64,000 nucleotides of DNA from Acinetobacter puyangensis (GCF_900096995.1 NZ_OANT01000010.1:39124-103123); one strand, 5' to 3'. Shown: positions 18,267-28,871, counted from the stretch's first letter. The notes: generated by a model not told the origin, from the sequence alone. Program-made: numbers and translations.

Positions 18267-18860
18267 ATGCAATTACGTCTTAGTCTAACCCTTGGTCTGA
18301 TCGCGATAAGCTTAGTTGGTTGTGCACGTTTTGGTGTTGGCAATGGTTCATTAGACTATAAACATACGCAAACTTTAGAACCCTTACAAATTCCTGCGGA
18401 TTTGCAAATGCGTCCGCAGCAATCGCTTTATCCTGCACCAAAAATTGATCCTAAAGCATTGGAACAAGCGCCGAACTTTAGCAATAAACATGGCAATCGT
18501 TTTGAAATGCCACGTCCAACAGCAGATGTCAGTAATGTCAATATTACAGGTGCTGCACCATCACGTCCGCAACTGGTCACAGATGGTAATGGCGTACCCT
18601 TGATTAAAGTGGATGGCGCAACTGCCGAAGTATGGAAATATGTAGTGGCCGCCACCAGTACCGCGAATATCAAGGCAGAGCAAAATTCAAAAGTCCCTTA
18701 TCAATTAGATGTAGAATATGAGGAACAGCCGTACCGCCTACGTCTTACGCCAACCGGTAGCAGCAATACTTTAGGTATTTATGATGCCAACGGCAATTTC
18801 ATTGATGCTAAAATAGCAACTGATCTCTTATCTCTTATTTACCAGAATTGGCCAGCCTAA
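18267..18860 (+). CDS. bamC: BamC/NlpB-like outer-membrane assembly lipoprotein
   Basis: A 197-residue lipoprotein with lipobox LVGC and then a flexible N-terminal stretch (SLDYKHTQTLEPLQIPADL), typical of BamC, the accessory lipoprotein of the BAM machine. It is shorter than Escherichia coli BamC and seems to carry one C-terminal helix-grip domain instead of two. Its place right after dapA is the same as that of nlpB/dapX in many gammaproteobacteria. Confidence 0.75.
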   Translation: MQLRLSLTLGLIAISLVGCARFGVGNGSLDYKHTQTLEPLQIPADLQMRPQQSLYPAPKIDPKALEQAPNFSNKHGNRFEMPRPTADVSNVNITGAAPSRPQLVTDGNGVPLIKVDGATAEVWKYVVAATSTANIKAEQNSKVPYQLDVEYEEQPYRLRLTPTGSSNTLGIYDANGNFIDAKIATDLLSLIYQNWPA

Positions 18861-18896
18861 CTGATTTAGGCATATTTCTTCTTCGAAGGTTATCTC

Positions 18897-19616
18897 ATGT
18901 TAAAACAAGCCTTGCTCTATACTGGAAAAGCAAAATCTGTCTATGAAACAGATGATTCCGATCATCTTATCCTCGTTTTCCGTGATGATGCGTCGGCATT
19001 CAACGGCGAGAAGATTGCTCAGCTTGACCGTAAAGGCAAAGTCAACAACCGTTTCAATGCTTTCATTATGCAAAAACTTGCAGATGCAGGTATCGAAACG
19101 CACTTTGAAAAACTTCTGACTCCGACAGAGGTTTTAGTCAAAAAACTTAAAATGATTCCTGTGGAATGTGTTGTGCGTAATTATGCCGCAGGTTCGTTAT
19201 GCCGTCGTCTTGGGGTAGAAGAAGGCAAAGAATTGACACCACCTACTTTCGAATTGTTCTTTAAAGACGATGCGCTGGGCGATCCGATGGTCAATGAATC
19301 ACAAGCCATTGCTTTAGGTTGGGCGACTGCCGAACAACTGGAACAAATGAAAGTCATTACCTATAAAGTCAACGATGTATTAAGCCAGCTTTTTGCAGAA
19401 GGCAACATGCTTTTGGTGGACTTTAAACTTGAATTTGGTTTATTCCATGACCGTATTGTTCTGGGTGATGAATTCTCTCCAGATGGTTGCCGTTTATGGG
19501 ATAAAGACACCAAGAAAAAACTGGATAAAGACCGTTTCCGCCAAGGTTTGGGTGGTGTGGTTGAAGCTTATGAAGAAGTTGCGGCGCGTATTGGTATCGA
19601 TTTATCTGATATCTAA
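18897..19616 (+). CDS. purC: Phosphoribosylaminoimidazole-succinocarboxamide synthase
   Basis: A 239-residue SAICAR synthetase that joins CAIR and aspartate with ATP in purine synthesis. Family motifs are clear: GKAKSVYET at the start, [22 protein letters not shown], and LVDFKLEFG near the C-terminus. Length is standard. A strong terminator follows 19 bp after the stop. Confidence 0.96.
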   Translation: MLKQALLYTGKAKSVYETDDSDHLILVFRDDASAFNGEKIAQLDRKGKVNNRFNAFIMQKLADAGIETHFEKLLTPTEVLVKKLKMIPVECVVRNYAAGSLCRRLGVEEGKELTPPTFELFFKDDALGDPMVNESQAIALGWATAEQLEQMKVITYKVNDVLSQLFAEGNMLLVDFKLEFGLFHDRIVLGDEFSPDGCRLWDKDTKKKLDKDRFRQGLGGVVEAYEEVAARIGIDLSDI

Positions 19617-19634
19617 ATACCCTATACGTCTTCT

Positions 19635-19662
19635 AAAAACCGGACTTGTTGTCCGGTTTTTT
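19635..19662 (+). terminator. Rho-independent terminator after purC
   Basis: AAAACCGGAC pairs with GTCCGGTTTT around a 5-nt loop and runs directly into Ts, a textbook terminator. Confidence 0.92.
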
Positions 19663-19842
19663 ATGGTCAATTTTTAATATTGATCATTTATTATCAGCAA
19701 ACCCCTCGTCTTTATTCAATTTCCATACATCTTTAATCATTTTTTCTGCTAGATATATTCATTTTAGTTATTTTTTATAAAATAGAAACTTACTTACCAT
19801 AACAATAACAACATATTTTATTCATAATTTTGAGAGAAAAAA

Positions 19843-22260
19843 ATGCGTCCTTTAAATTTTCCATTACAACTTGGCACAGCCATTGTTCTATCCGCACTTT
19901 ATCAGCATAGTTTTGCAGCAGCCGATACGGTAAATACGTACAGCACTTCCTCTGATCATCAGGTTAAAACACTCGATACCATTGTTGTTACCGGGACGCG
20001 CAGCAAAAAGCGTTCTGCGACCGAATCCTTACAACCGATTGATGTGATTAGTGCAGAAAACTTGATACAGCGTACGGGTACGAATGAACTTGGCAGTGCA
20101 TTAGCAAAACTGGTGCCTTCCATTAACTTCCCTCGCCCCACTGTGGTCGATGGTACAGAGCTGGTTCGCCCAGCACAGTTAAAAGGTTTATCACCGGATC
20201 AAGTTCTGGTTTTGGTAAATGGCAAACGCCGCCATACCGGTGCCTTTATCAATCTGGGTGGAACCATTGGTCGAGGGTCTGCACCTACCGATCTGAATGC
20301 CATTCCAATTTCGGCTGTAAGCCGTATTGAGGTTTTAAGAGATGGCGCATCGGCACGCTATGGCTCTGATGCCATCGCTGGTGTGATCAATATCATTTTA
20401 AAATCCGACCCAGCTCATGGTGAAGTCGGCATCAAATACGGTCAATATAAAGAAGGTGATGGCGAGCAAAAACAATCTTTTGGTTCAGGTGGCTTTGATC
20501 TAAATGATGGACAAGGCTTTTTAACCTTTGCCGGAGAATGGCAGGACAGTGAAGCAACCAATCGTGCCGGATTGGATCGTCGTGATGCAGGTGCCACAAC
20601 CTATGGACAACGAACTTTCCGTTTTGGTGATCCGGAATCCCGAGAAGTCAAAATTGCGTTAAATGCTGGTTTTGATTTTAGCGATGCAGCGCAGCTTTAT
20701 GGATTTGCCACCTATAGCCATCGTGATGCCGAAACTGCCGCATTTTACCGTTTAAGTAATGCCTCGAATAATGTACCTGCCTTGTTCCCCAATGGCTTTT
20801 TACCGCTGATCGAAGGCACACTGGATGATGTCGCTGCGGTTGCAGGACTAAAAGGCGATATTGGCAGTTGGCAATATGATGCATCACTGAACTATGGTCA
20901 AAACACCTATAAAGTAGATACGCAAACCATTAATCAGAGTCTCTATAATGATACGGGCACTACGCCGTTTTATTTTCATAATGGCAAACTGGAAAATGCG
21001 CAAACAGTTGCCAATCTGGATTTATCCAGAGAGATAGATATTGCCGGTTTATACTCGCCTTTAAATCTGGCCTTTGGCACACAATATTTACATCAGCAAT
21101 ATCAGATTAAAGCCGGTGATCCAGCATCTTATTATAAGGGTGGTTCATCAGGTTTGGCTGGCTTTCGTGATGCCGATGCAGGTAAGTGGTCGAGAGACAG
21201 TTATGCCGGCTATATTGATCTGGAAGCCGATATTACTGATAAGCTGAGCTCATCTATTGCATATCGTTATGAACATTATGATGATTTTGGCGATAGTAAT
21301 AATGCTGCTTTCTCGGCACGTTATGCTTTTAACCCAGCAATTGCTATCAGATCCAATATATCAACCGGATTTCGGGCGCCCAGCCTTGCCCAGCAATATT
21401 ATACCAAGACCTCATCACAACTAATCAATGGACAGTTTGTCGAGGCGGGCACATTTCCTGCTTCCTCGCAAATTGCGCATTTATTGGGTGCAGAGGAATT
21501 AAAACCTGAAAAATCGACCAACTATAGTGTCGGTATTGTCCTCACACCGACTGATAATACCTACATCACGCTAGATGCTTATCAGATTGATATTAAAGAT
21601 CGTATCAGTTTATCCTCTAGTATTGATGCCAGTAGTGCCAATGTCCGTGCCTATTTAATTTCTCAAGGGATTACCGATACCAGTTTTAATACTGTTAATT
21701 ATTTTAACAATGCTACGGATACTCGTACACGTGGTATAGACTTGGTGGCAAGTTATGACTGGAATCATCTGCCTTATGGCACATTAAATACTGCGTTAGC
21801 CTATAACTACAATAAAAACAAAGTCACCAAAGTGGATGGTAATCCAGAGGTACTGAATGCGCTGGGTGTCAATCTGACTCGTCTGGATCGACGTGAACAA
21901 TATGGGTTACTCGCCGGTAGTACCCCTGAGCATAAACTCAGCCTGACCAATGATTATAAAATTGGTAATTTTGGGATTTATAGTAATCTGGCACGTTATG
22001 GAGATTTCAAGACTTTTAGTAACAGTGGTGCAGAAAAAGATCAGAAATTCTCGGCCAAATGGGTACTGGATCTAGCTTTATCCTATCAATATCAGAACTG
22101 GAATTTTATCGTCGGTGGAGACAACATTACCGATGAATATCCGGATAAAGATGTCTATGACATTAATCAACCAACGGGTGGCAGTTTACAATATAGTCAG
22201 TTCTCACCTTTTGGCTTTAATGGCGCATTTTATTATGCCAAAGCAAGCTATCGCTGGTAA
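19843..22260 (+). CDS. TonB-dependent outer-membrane receptor, unknown substrate
   Basis: An 805-residue receptor with a signal peptide ending near SFAAA, a TonB-box-like segment (LDTIVVTGTR) and a plug (APTDLNAIPISAVSRIEVLR core, GSDAIAGVINIILK). A 22-strand type barrel follows, ending in ASYRW. There is no STN domain, so it does not signal to a FecR. The plug form with a long GRGSAPTDLNAIP loop differs from the siderophore receptors nearby. I cannot name the ligand, and no clear Fur box precedes it. It converges on another receptor gene. Confidence 0.85.
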   Translation: MRPLNFPLQLGTAIVLSALYQHSFAAADTVNTYSTSSDHQVKTLDTIVVTGTRSKKRSATESLQPIDVISAENLIQRTGTNELGSALAKLVPSINFPRPTVVDGTELVRPAQLKGLSPDQVLVLVNGKRRHTGAFINLGGTIGRGSAPTDLNAIPISAVSRIEVLRDGASARYGSDAIAGVINIILKSDPAHGEVGIKYGQYKEGDGEQKQSFGSGGFDLNDGQGFLTFAGEWQDSEATNRAGLDRRDAGATTYGQRTFRFGDPESREVKIALNAGFDFSDAAQLYGFATYSHRDAETAAFYRLSNASNNVPALFPNGFLPLIEGTLDDVAAVAGLKGDIGSWQYDASLNYGQNTYKVDTQTINQSLYNDTGTTPFYFHNGKLENAQTVANLDLSREIDIAGLYSPLNLAFGTQYLHQQYQIKAGDPASYYKGGSSGLAGFRDADAGKWSRDSYAGYIDLEADITDKLSSSIAYRYEHYDDFGDSNNAAFSARYAFNPAIAIRSNISTGFRAPSLAQQYYTKTSSQLINGQFVEAGTFPASSQIAHLLGAEELKPEKSTNYSVGIVLTPTDNTYITLDAYQIDIKDRISLSSSIDASSANVRAYLISQGITDTSFNTVNYFNNATDTRTRGIDLVASYDWNHLPYGTLNTALAYNYNKNKVTKVDGNPEVLNALGVNLTRLDRREQYGLLAGSTPEHKLSLTNDYKIGNFGIYSNLARYGDFKTFSNSGAEKDQKFSAKWVLDLALSYQYQNWNFIVGGDNITDEYPDKDVYDINQPTGGSLQYSQFSPFGFNGAFYYAKASYRW

Positions 22261-22295
22261 ATCGAATAATGATTTAATTTAAGTTTTATTTAGCA

Positions 22296-22329
22296 ATGCA
22301 CCTTATTCTCTGTAAAGGATAAGGTGCAT
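22296..22329. terminator. Bidirectional terminator between two convergent TonB receptors
   Basis: ATGCACCTTAT (22296-22306) and ATAAGGTGCAT (22319-22329) form a perfect 11-bp stem, followed by ATTTTGGTTTT on the plus strand. Confidence 0.8.
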
Positions 22330-22344
22330 ATTTTGGTTTTAAAA

Positions 22345-24444
22345 TTAATACTTAAAGTTTAAAGTCAGACGGAAAGTCCGTGGTTCCCCCCAACTCACAA
22401 GTTGCGCATTTGGTGTCGTACCGACCAGATATTCCTTATCAAACATATTTTTTATACTGAAATTTGCCCCCCAGTGCTTTGCTTCATATCCTGCTTTCAC
22501 ATCATATAAAGTATAATTGGAAAGCGGAACATAGTATGTACCGCGTTGTGCACTACGAGCCCCCTGATAGCTTACACCAGCACCAATATTCCAGCCCAAT
22601 TGATCTGGACTAAAATAATATTGCGTAGACAAAGATGCTGCATTTTTAGGTACATGGTTAATGCGCTTACCAATATCACTAGCTGTTGTACTGTCCGTTG
22701 TTTCCGCTGTAGGAATATAACTATAGGTTGCATTTACATTCCATTGCGATGTTAATGCTGCTGCTAATTCTGCTTCAAATCCTTTGGTTTTTTGCTCGCC
22801 AATCTGAACTGAATATCCCAGTGTTGAATCAGACTCTGTTACATTTTTACGGGTTAAATCATAATAGGCAACATAACCCTGTAGCTTCTGATTGAAAGCC
22901 TGAAATTTCACCCCTGCTTCAATTTGCTCGCCTTCTTCAGGATCTAATAAAATCCCGCCTTCACCAGTATCACTTACAGGAAAGAATGAGGTTGAATAAC
23001 TAACATAAGGCGCAAGCATATCATTAATCTGATACATCAATGATGCACTGCCAGTAAAAGCGCTATCTGAATTTTTGAATTCTGTATCATTGAACAAATC
23101 GTCAACTTTTACCTGAGTCCAGTCTTGACGACCCGATAAACCAATTATCCAGTGATCGTCAATTTTGAAATTATTGCGCAAATATAATCCCATATATTGC
23201 GTATCGATAATTTGATGAGCAATCGTCGTTGTTGCAGGTTCAATAACCGTATATACAGGATTGTCCGCATTGAATGCAGATAGTGTACGTCTACGACGTT
23301 CATAGTCGCTACGTTCATGCATCATATCCAAACCAATCATGAAGTCATATTGTGTTTTACCCCAATCAAAATGACGTGAAAGATTATTATCTAATGTAAA
23401 ATTTAAATCATCTTTAATTTGTCTTTCCACAGTACGTTTTATTAGTGGTAAAATATTACTACTACCTGCTAGTATAGGATTATTATCTGCATCTGTCTGA
23501 TTTACTGCAAAATTTGATTTAAGAGTCCAGTCATGATCAAAATAATGTGTGTAATTTGCGCCAAAACGATAATTGTCTACAGTGTTACTTAAATTGGGTG
23601 CGCCAAAAAATAAACCATGTGGATAATTTTTATAGTCACCATCGCTATAGGGCAATCCTTGTTGACGAATAAACTCACGATGCTGATAACTGGCAATCAC
23701 TGATAACTCATCTTTATCGCCTAAATCAAAATTATAAGATGGTGCAATATAATAGTTTTTAAAGTAAATATAATCAGTTGCATCGTCCTGATCAGACACA
23801 TGTCCAACAATCCGGAATGCGCCTTTAGCACTCTGATTTGGTGCATAATTGATATCAAATGTTCCATCTTTCAGGGCATAACTACCATAACTTAAACTAC
23901 CACGATAAAAGGTTTCTGCCTGAGGACGTTTAGTAGTTAAATTCACCAATCCACCGGGCAATGCAAAACCAAAACCTGTAGAAGTTGGCCCTTTTACGAC
24001 CTCTATAGATTGTACACCACTAATATCTTCAGAACGACCAACATTATCCGATGCCTGAACTCTCAACCCATCTACATATGTTTGTGAACTTGACACCTGT
24101 CCACGAATAATAAAATCATCCCAGCCACGGCGACCATATTGTCCAGACGTTACACCGGCAATGCCTTCGATTGCTTCTGCAACAGTTTTAGCTTGTTTTT
24201 GTTGTAATTGCTTTTCGGTAATTACCGAAATAGACTGTGCCGTCTCAAACAGTGGAGCATCTGATTTTAACACCGATGTTGCTTTTATTGCCGCATATGG
24301 ATCAGTTTCAGCCTCTGCTTTTACAACAATGGTCGGTAAAACTTGGGCTTCTTCAGTATTTATTTCTTCAGCATGTACCTGAACAACAAATAACATTGCC
24401 AGTGTGATAGATGAAGCAAGTATGGATTTTTGAGCTAGGTACAT
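22345..24444 (-). CDS. TonB-dependent siderophore receptor
   Basis: A receptor of about 699 residues with a signal peptide ending near VHAEE, a TonB box region (LPTIVVKAE) and the siderophore-receptor plug (TAQSISVITEKQLQ, IEVVKGPTSTGFG). The barrel ends in LTLNFKY. The ATG at 24444 gives a clean signal peptide; a TTG nine bases earlier is possible. It has no STN domain. A weak Fur-like sequence lies about 20 bp upstream. The ligand is probably a ferric siderophore. Confidence 0.87.
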   Translation of the reverse strand: MYLAQKSILASSITLAMLFVVQVHAEEINTEEAQVLPTIVVKAEAETDPYAAIKATSVLKSDAPLFETAQSISVITEKQLQQKQAKTVAEAIEGIAGVTSGQYGRRGWDDFIIRGQVSSSQTYVDGLRVQASDNVGRSEDISGVQSIEVVKGPTSTGFGFALPGGLVNLTTKRPQAETFYRGSLSYGSYALKDGTFDINYAPNQSAKGAFRIVGHVSDQDDATDYIYFKNYYIAPSYNFDLGDKDELSVIASYQHREFIRQQGLPYSDGDYKNYPHGLFFGAPNLSNTVDNYRFGANYTHYFDHDWTLKSNFAVNQTDADNNPILAGSSNILPLIKRTVERQIKDDLNFTLDNNLSRHFDWGKTQYDFMIGLDMMHERSDYERRRRTLSAFNADNPVYTVIEPATTTIAHQIIDTQYMGLYLRNNFKIDDHWIIGLSGRQDWTQVKVDDLFNDTEFKNSDSAFTGSASLMYQINDMLAPYVSYSTSFFPVSDTGEGGILLDPEEGEQIEAGVKFQAFNQKLQGYVAYYDLTRKNVTESDSTLGYSVQIGEQKTKGFEAELAAALTSQWNVNATYSYIPTAETTDSTTASDIGKRINHVPKNAASLSTQYYFSPDQLGWNIGAGVSYQGARSAQRGTYYVPLSNYTLYDVKAGYEAKHWGANFSIKNMFDKEYLVGTTPNAQLVSWGEPRTFRLTLNFKY

Positions 24445-24464
24445 GGGAGACAACTACAACTGGA

Positions 24465-24483
24465 AATGATTTTTATTATTATA
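24465..24483. promoter_or_regulatory. Weak Fur-like site upstream of the siderophore receptor
   Basis: Read on the minus strand, TATAATAATAAAAATCATT partly matches the Fur consensus. It lies about 20 bp upstream of the receptor start. Several mismatches make this tentative. Confidence 0.35.
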
Positions 24484-24719
24484 TTTAGCTAAAATTCAAA
24501 GTACAATATACTTGTTAATAAAAACTTAAATAAAATTCAATGCTGCTTTGGTATGATTTGTTTTTTAATGTGCATTTCAAATCTAGATAATCTGATCTTG
24601 ATAACTTTGAAGCAAAATCTGTGTAATATGAGCACTTGATTTATTCATCATCTGATCAATAAGGTATAAAATCTGCTCTTTGATACTGAATGACCGAATA
24701 TCGTCTTAGGGGTATAAAT

Positions 24720-25100
24720 ATGTTTTATCCTTTATTTGCCATTGCGCTTGGTTCAGTCCTCGGTGGCTGGCTAAGATGGTATGTGGGCTTAAAACTCAAT
24801 CATATTTATCCCAATATTCCGATGGGAACGGTATGCGTGAATTGGGTTGGTGGCTTTCTGATCGGATTTGCCATTGCTTACTTTGCACAAAGCCAGCTCA
24901 GTGCAAATTATAAATTATTTATCATCACTGGTTTTTGTGGCGGCTTAACCACATTTTCAACCTTCTCTGCCGAAATTCTTGCGCTACTGCAACATGGCAA
25001 ACTTATATTAGCCATGCTGGCCATCGCGATTCATGTGATCGGTGCATTGCTGTTTACTTTTTTGGGAATGGCGTGTCAGCATTGGATTGCTATGCACTAA
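24720..25100 (+). CDS. crcB: CrcB/Fluc fluoride exporter
   Basis: A 126-residue four-helix membrane protein that forms a dimeric fluoride channel. Family motifs present are GGWLRWYVG near the start, GTVCVNWVGGFLIG (conserved Asn and Gly), and TGFCGGLTTFSTF with the phenylalanine box. The ATG at 24720 follows AGGGG. I looked for a fluoride riboswitch upstream and saw no convincing one. Confidence 0.93.
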   Translation: MFYPLFAIALGSVLGGWLRWYVGLKLNHIYPNIPMGTVCVNWVGGFLIGFAIAYFAQSQLSANYKLFIITGFCGGLTTFSTFSAEILALLQHGKLILAMLAIAIHVIGALLFTFLGMACQHWIAMH

Positions 25101-25131
25101 TGCTTACCTTCCTCCCCATAAACAAATAAAA

Positions 25132-26406
25132 CTACTGTTGCTGTTGATCCTGCTGCCAGCGACGTTGTTGTAAACGCTCCGCTTCTACTTCACGCTTGTT
25201 TAAGGCACGCTGGTATAATTGTGTACCTTTTAATTCGGGCGGCAAATATTCCTGCAAGACAAAATGCTCTGGGAAATCATGCGGATAAAGGTAATCTGCG
25301 CCATAGCCCTGTTGTTTCATTAATTTGGTTGGTGCATTGCGCAAATGTAACGGTACGGGTAAATGGGCTGTCTTTTCTGCCAGTTGCAAGGCCTGATTAA
25401 TCGCCAGATAAGTACTATTGCTTTTAGGGCTGGTCGCCAGATAAACCGCACATTGTCCAAGAATAATACGCGCCTCGGGCATACCGACGGCTTGCACCGA
25501 ACGGAAACATTCACCCGCTAGTAATAGAGCATTTGGATTGGAATTACCAATATCTTCCGATGCCGCAATCAACATACGACGGGCAATAAATACCGGATCT
25601 TCCCCGCCCTTGAGCATCCGTGCCATCCAGTACAAAGTGGCATCAGGATCACTGCCTCGGATTGATTTAATAAATGCCGAGACCAAATCGTAATGTTGTT
25701 CACCTGATTTATCATAGCGGGCAATATTTTGCTGGGCAGTTTTTACCACCAAAGCATTGTTGATAATATTTTCCTGTCCTGCCTCAAAGGTGCTGGCAAC
25801 CAGATCAAGTAAATTCAGTGCTTTACGCGCATCACCGGCAGAGAACTGAAATAAGGCATCATATTCTTCTATTTTAATTTGACGTTCTTTTAAAAATTTA
25901 TCGCTACCCAGCGCACGTTGAATTAATTGCTGAATTGCTGTTTCATCCAGTGAGTGCAGCGTATAAACCTGACAACGGGACAACAAGGCACTGTTCACCT
26001 CAAAGGAAGGATTTTCTGTGGTTGCACCAATTAGGGTAATCTTGCCTTTTTCCACCGCACCTAATAAAGCATCTTGTTGTGACTTATTAAAACGATGAAT
26101 TTCATCAATAAAAACCACAGGCGGCAACAAATCACCACTTTCGGCAATCACTTCACGCAATTCTTTTACACCGGTATTGAGTGCCGATAAACTAATAAAC
26201 GGACGATCCACTGCCTGTGCCAACAATAAGGCAATAGTGGTTTTCCCAACCCCAGGCGGCCCCCAGAAGATGATGGACGGCAAATGCCCCTGATCAATCA
26301 TCTGTCGTAAAGGTGCCTGTTCTCCTAATAGATGATCTTGTCCGATGATTTCAGACAAACTACGTGGACGAATACGCTCTGGTAAAGGAATGTTCGTATC
26401 AGACAT
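25132..26406 (-). CDS. rarA: Replication-associated recombination protein A (RarA/MgsA)
   Basis: A AAA+ ATPase of about 424 residues, related to clamp loaders, that acts at stalled forks. It has Walker [10 protein letters not shown], Walker [17 protein letters not shown], sensor 1 GATTENPSF and a C-terminal MgsA domain ([15 protein letters not shown] core). The ATG at 26406 is preferred over the TTG at 26415, because GAGTG lies at a usable distance. It is convergent with crcB, separated by about 30 bp. Confidence 0.95.
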   Translation of the reverse strand: MSDTNIPLPERIRPRSLSEIIGQDHLLGEQAPLRQMIDQGHLPSIIFWGPPGVGKTTIALLLAQAVDRPFISLSALNTGVKELREVIAESGDLLPPVVFIDEIHRFNKSQQDALLGAVEKGKITLIGATTENPSFEVNSALLSRCQVYTLHSLDETAIQQLIQRALGSDKFLKERQIKIEEYDALFQFSAGDARKALNLLDLVASTFEAGQENIINNALVVKTAQQNIARYDKSGEQHYDLVSAFIKSIRGSDPDATLYWMARMLKGGEDPVFIARRMLIAASEDIGNSNPNALLLAGECFRSVQAVGMPEARIILGQCAVYLATSPKSNSTYLAINQALQLAEKTAHLPVPLHLRNAPTKLMKQQGYGADYLYPHDFPEHFVLQEYLPPELKGTQLYQRALNKREVEAERLQQRRWQQDQQQQ

Positions 26407-26503
26407 GGCACTCAAGCAAGGGAAGAATTTAATAACAGTGTACTATGAACCTTGCTGAGTAAAAATAGTATTGCTGTATCAGTCATTAAAATGTTCAGGT
26501 TAA

Positions 26504-26599
26504 ATGATATGCTGGCGTGGTCCAGCAGATGGTCCAAGTCGGCATGACAACGATGTTTTAAAGAATGGCATCTGGGAAGTACATATTATCTTTGTGTAA
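26504..26599 (+). other. Possible 31-codon ORF or structured RNA
   Basis: An ATG at 26504, preceded by CAGG, opens a 31-codon frame. A TGCTGG/CCAGCA hairpin (about 26509-26526) lies inside it. It falls in an intergenic gap between rarA and the deaminase gene. The translation has no recognised family, and it could be chance. Confidence 0.2.
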
Positions 26600-26610
26600 T
26601 CAAATATTTT

Positions 26611-26639
26611 GACTGCAATCTCCCTCGGGATTTGCAGTC
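26611..26639 (-). terminator. Terminator after the deaminase operon
   Basis: GACTGCAA and TTGCAGTC form the outer stem with TCCC/GGGA inside. On the minus strand it lies eight bases past the deaminase stop and is followed by an A+T-rich tail, so it should end the ABC-deaminase transcript. Confidence 0.7.
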
Positions 26640-26646
26640 CTTTTAT

Positions 26647-28077
26647 TTATGCTGCCTGTACCCGTTGTTGCAAAACCTTAACAGCCTGTTGTGCTTCTCT
26701 TGCCAATTCCTTTAAATCCACATTGGGAATCAGGTCATCTTCTACCACAATTTTACCTGCAATCAGCAAAGCCTTGAGATGCGCCCGTCCAGCACATGCC
26801 ACTGGGCCAATGGCAATATCATGCAAGCCAAAATAACGCGGATCCTCCAGTGCATAGATGGCAATATCGGCTGCCTTACCGACCTCAATTGCACCCAAAT
26901 CATCAAGACCAAGCACTTGCGCACCACCTAAAGTTCCCCAGCGAATGACATCGTCAATACTGGCTGCATCGGCACCGCCTTCAAATGTTCCGCCGGCATA
27001 ATGCGGCTGAGCCAACATACCTTTACGTGCCCGTTGCATCAACCAAGCCGCATGGGTTTCCGATTGCATATCGGCAGCTTCATTGGAAGCGGCACCATCA
27101 ACTCCGATAGAGATTTTCACGCCCGCCTGTTCCAGTGCCACAATATCGGCAATACCACTCCCCAAACGGCCATTACTTTGTGGACAATGCGCAATTCCTG
27201 TATGGGTTTGTCCCAAAATCTGGATTTCTTCTGGAAGCAGTTTTACCAAATGTGCCATCCAGACATCTGCACCAACCCAGTCATATTCGGCACAAAACTG
27301 TACGGGACTCATGGCAAAATTGGCCTTGGCACAGTCCAGATAGTCGACGGTTTCGGATAAATGCGTATGTAAACGAATGCCTAGTTCCCGGGCGATTTTT
27401 GCACTTTCTTTCAACTCGGCAGGCGTAGTGGAATGTAATGCGGTGGTCGGTGCCATCACCACCCGTCGAAAAGCATTAGCAGCAGGATCATGATATTTTT
27501 TTACCAGACGCTCGACATCCTGCATATAAGCATCAAATTTTTCCGCTTTCAAGGCTTGCGGAATTTCAGCTTCCAGTCCACGGGTATGGGTTGCCCCACC
27601 ACGACACAATACAAAGCGCATGCCCAATTTATCAGCTTCATCAAACAAAATTTCCGCACCATCAAACTGCATTTCCGGCCAGTACAGATAATGATGATCG
27701 GCAACGGTGGCACAACCGGAACGTAATAATTCAATCAAACCAATACGGGCAGCCAGACGAAAGTTCTCGGCATCAAACGCACCTCGAAAACGATAAGGCG
27801 TTGCCGCCAGCCAAGGGGTCAAGGTCTGATTTAGCCCCCACGGTTCACCTTTTAATAAGGACTGGAATAAGTGATGATGGGTATTGATCCATGCCGGATA
27901 AACCACACAATCTCTGGCATCAATGATTTTTTCATCTGCCTGAGCAAGCAGATCCTGACCAATTTCGCTAATCACGCCTTGTCTGATACGAATATCGCTT
28001 GCATCGGCACGGGCCAGATCACCGCTTAGTCCGGTTAAAATACGCTCGGCATTTTTGATTAACACATTATCGCTCAT
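26647..28077 (-). CDS. 8-oxoguanine deaminase-like amidohydrolase
   Basis: A 476-residue amidohydrolase of the AtzA/TrzN-like deaminase group. It has the metal pair H67-x-H69 in NTHHHLFQS, HTHLSET near 237-243, MAHL near 276 and the catalytic aspartate D327 in GVDGAAS. The HxHLFQSLLKG form and overall sequence resemble bacterial 8-oxoguanine deaminases, which turn 8-oxoguanine into urate; some relatives prefer isocytosine. Its ATG overlaps the stop of the ABC permease gene by one base, so it is the last gene of the import operon. Substrate is inferred from family and context. Confidence 0.82.
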   Translation of the reverse strand: MSDNVLIKNAERILTGLSGDLARADASDIRIRQGVISEIGQDLLAQADEKIIDARDCVVYPAWINTHHHLFQSLLKGEPWGLNQTLTPWLAATPYRFRGAFDAENFRLAARIGLIELLRSGCATVADHHYLYWPEMQFDGAEILFDEADKLGMRFVLCRGGATHTRGLEAEIPQALKAEKFDAYMQDVERLVKKYHDPAANAFRRVVMAPTTALHSTTPAELKESAKIARELGIRLHTHLSETVDYLDCAKANFAMSPVQFCAEYDWVGADVWMAHLVKLLPEEIQILGQTHTGIAHCPQSNGRLGSGIADIVALEQAGVKISIGVDGAASNEAADMQSETHAAWLMQRARKGMLAQPHYAGGTFEGGADAASIDDVIRWGTLGGAQVLGLDDLGAIEVGKAADIAIYALEDPRYFGLHDIAIGPVACAGRAHLKALLIAGKIVVEDDLIPNVDLKELAREAQQAVKVLQQRVQAA

Positions 28078-28871
28078 TAACTCATCTCACTTTCATGCCA
28101 TTTTCTTAAAAATGCAGTGCTGATCATCGACATGGCAATAAACAGCACCAAACCTGTACAGGTAATTAAAAACAATGCTGCAAACATCAAAGGTAAATTT
28201 AACTGGAAACCTGCCTGTAAGATTTGATACGCCAATCCTGCACTGGTGCCACCAGTTCCTGCAACAAATTCCGCCACCACAGCACCAATCAAGGCCAGTC
28301 CACAGGAAATACGCAAACCACTAAAAAAATATGGCAAGGCATTGGGGACACGCAATTTCATTAAAATTTGCCAGCGGTTGGCTTTATTGATTTGAAATAG
28401 ATTGAGTAATCCGGGATTAACACTGCGTAAACCCATCGTGGTATTGGTCAGGACTGGGAAAATTGCGACTAGCATGGCACACACCACCAATGCCAACGTG
28501 GTATTTTGAATCCAGATAATGATCAAAGGTGCAATCGCAACAATCGGTGTAACCTGAAATAAAATTGCATAAGGCATAAAGCAGGCTTCAATTACACGAC
28601 TTTGTACAAACAGAAATGACACCAGGGTACCGATCAAAATGGCAAGGGCAAATGCCAATAAAGTAATTTTCAGTGTTACCCATAAACTGCCGAATAACAT
28701 GCCGCCATACTGCATAAATGCCTGTGCAATATCACTAGGTTTGGGAACCAAATAAATCGGCACATTCAATTCACGAAAAGCCAGTTCCCATGCCAACAGT
28801 AAAATAATACCCACGACAAGTGGTGCAGCAATACGTTGGACTTTCGGGTGACTCAATAAGGGTTTAGTCAT
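28077..28871 (-). CDS. ABC transporter permease, SsuC/ThiX type
   Basis: A 264-residue inner-membrane permease with about six helices. It has the binding-protein-dependent transport loop (MGLRSVNPGLLNLFQINKAN core, ending LRVPNALPYFFSGLRI). The start at 28871 (MTKPLLSHPK) overlaps the ATPase stop by eight bases, which suggests translational coupling. It belongs with the NMT1-like binding protein and the ATPase. Related systems carry taurine, sulfonates, thiamine precursors or nucleobases; context favours a nucleobase. Confidence 0.88.
   Translation of the reverse strand: MTKPLLSHPKVQRIAAPLVVGIILLLAWELAFRELNVPIYLVPKPSDIAQAFMQYGGMLFGSLWVTLKITLLAFALAILIGTLVSFLFVQSRVIEACFMPYAILFQVTPIVAIAPLIIIWIQNTTLALVVCAMLVAIFPVLTNTTMGLRSVNPGLLNLFQINKANRWQILMKLRVPNALPYFFSGLRISCGLALIGAVVAEFVAGTGGTSAGLAYQILQAGFQLNLPLMFAALFLITCTGLVLFIAMSMISTAFLRKWHESEMS

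Noticed and set aside
24550..24719. Possible fluoride riboswitch upstream of crcB
   Set aside because: I looked for the conserved crcB-motif segments and pseudoknot pairing in the 170 bp before the start and saw nothing convincing.
27001..27887. Several plus-strand open frames inside the deaminase gene
   Set aside because: They overlap a clear amidohydrolase gene and look like frame shadows.
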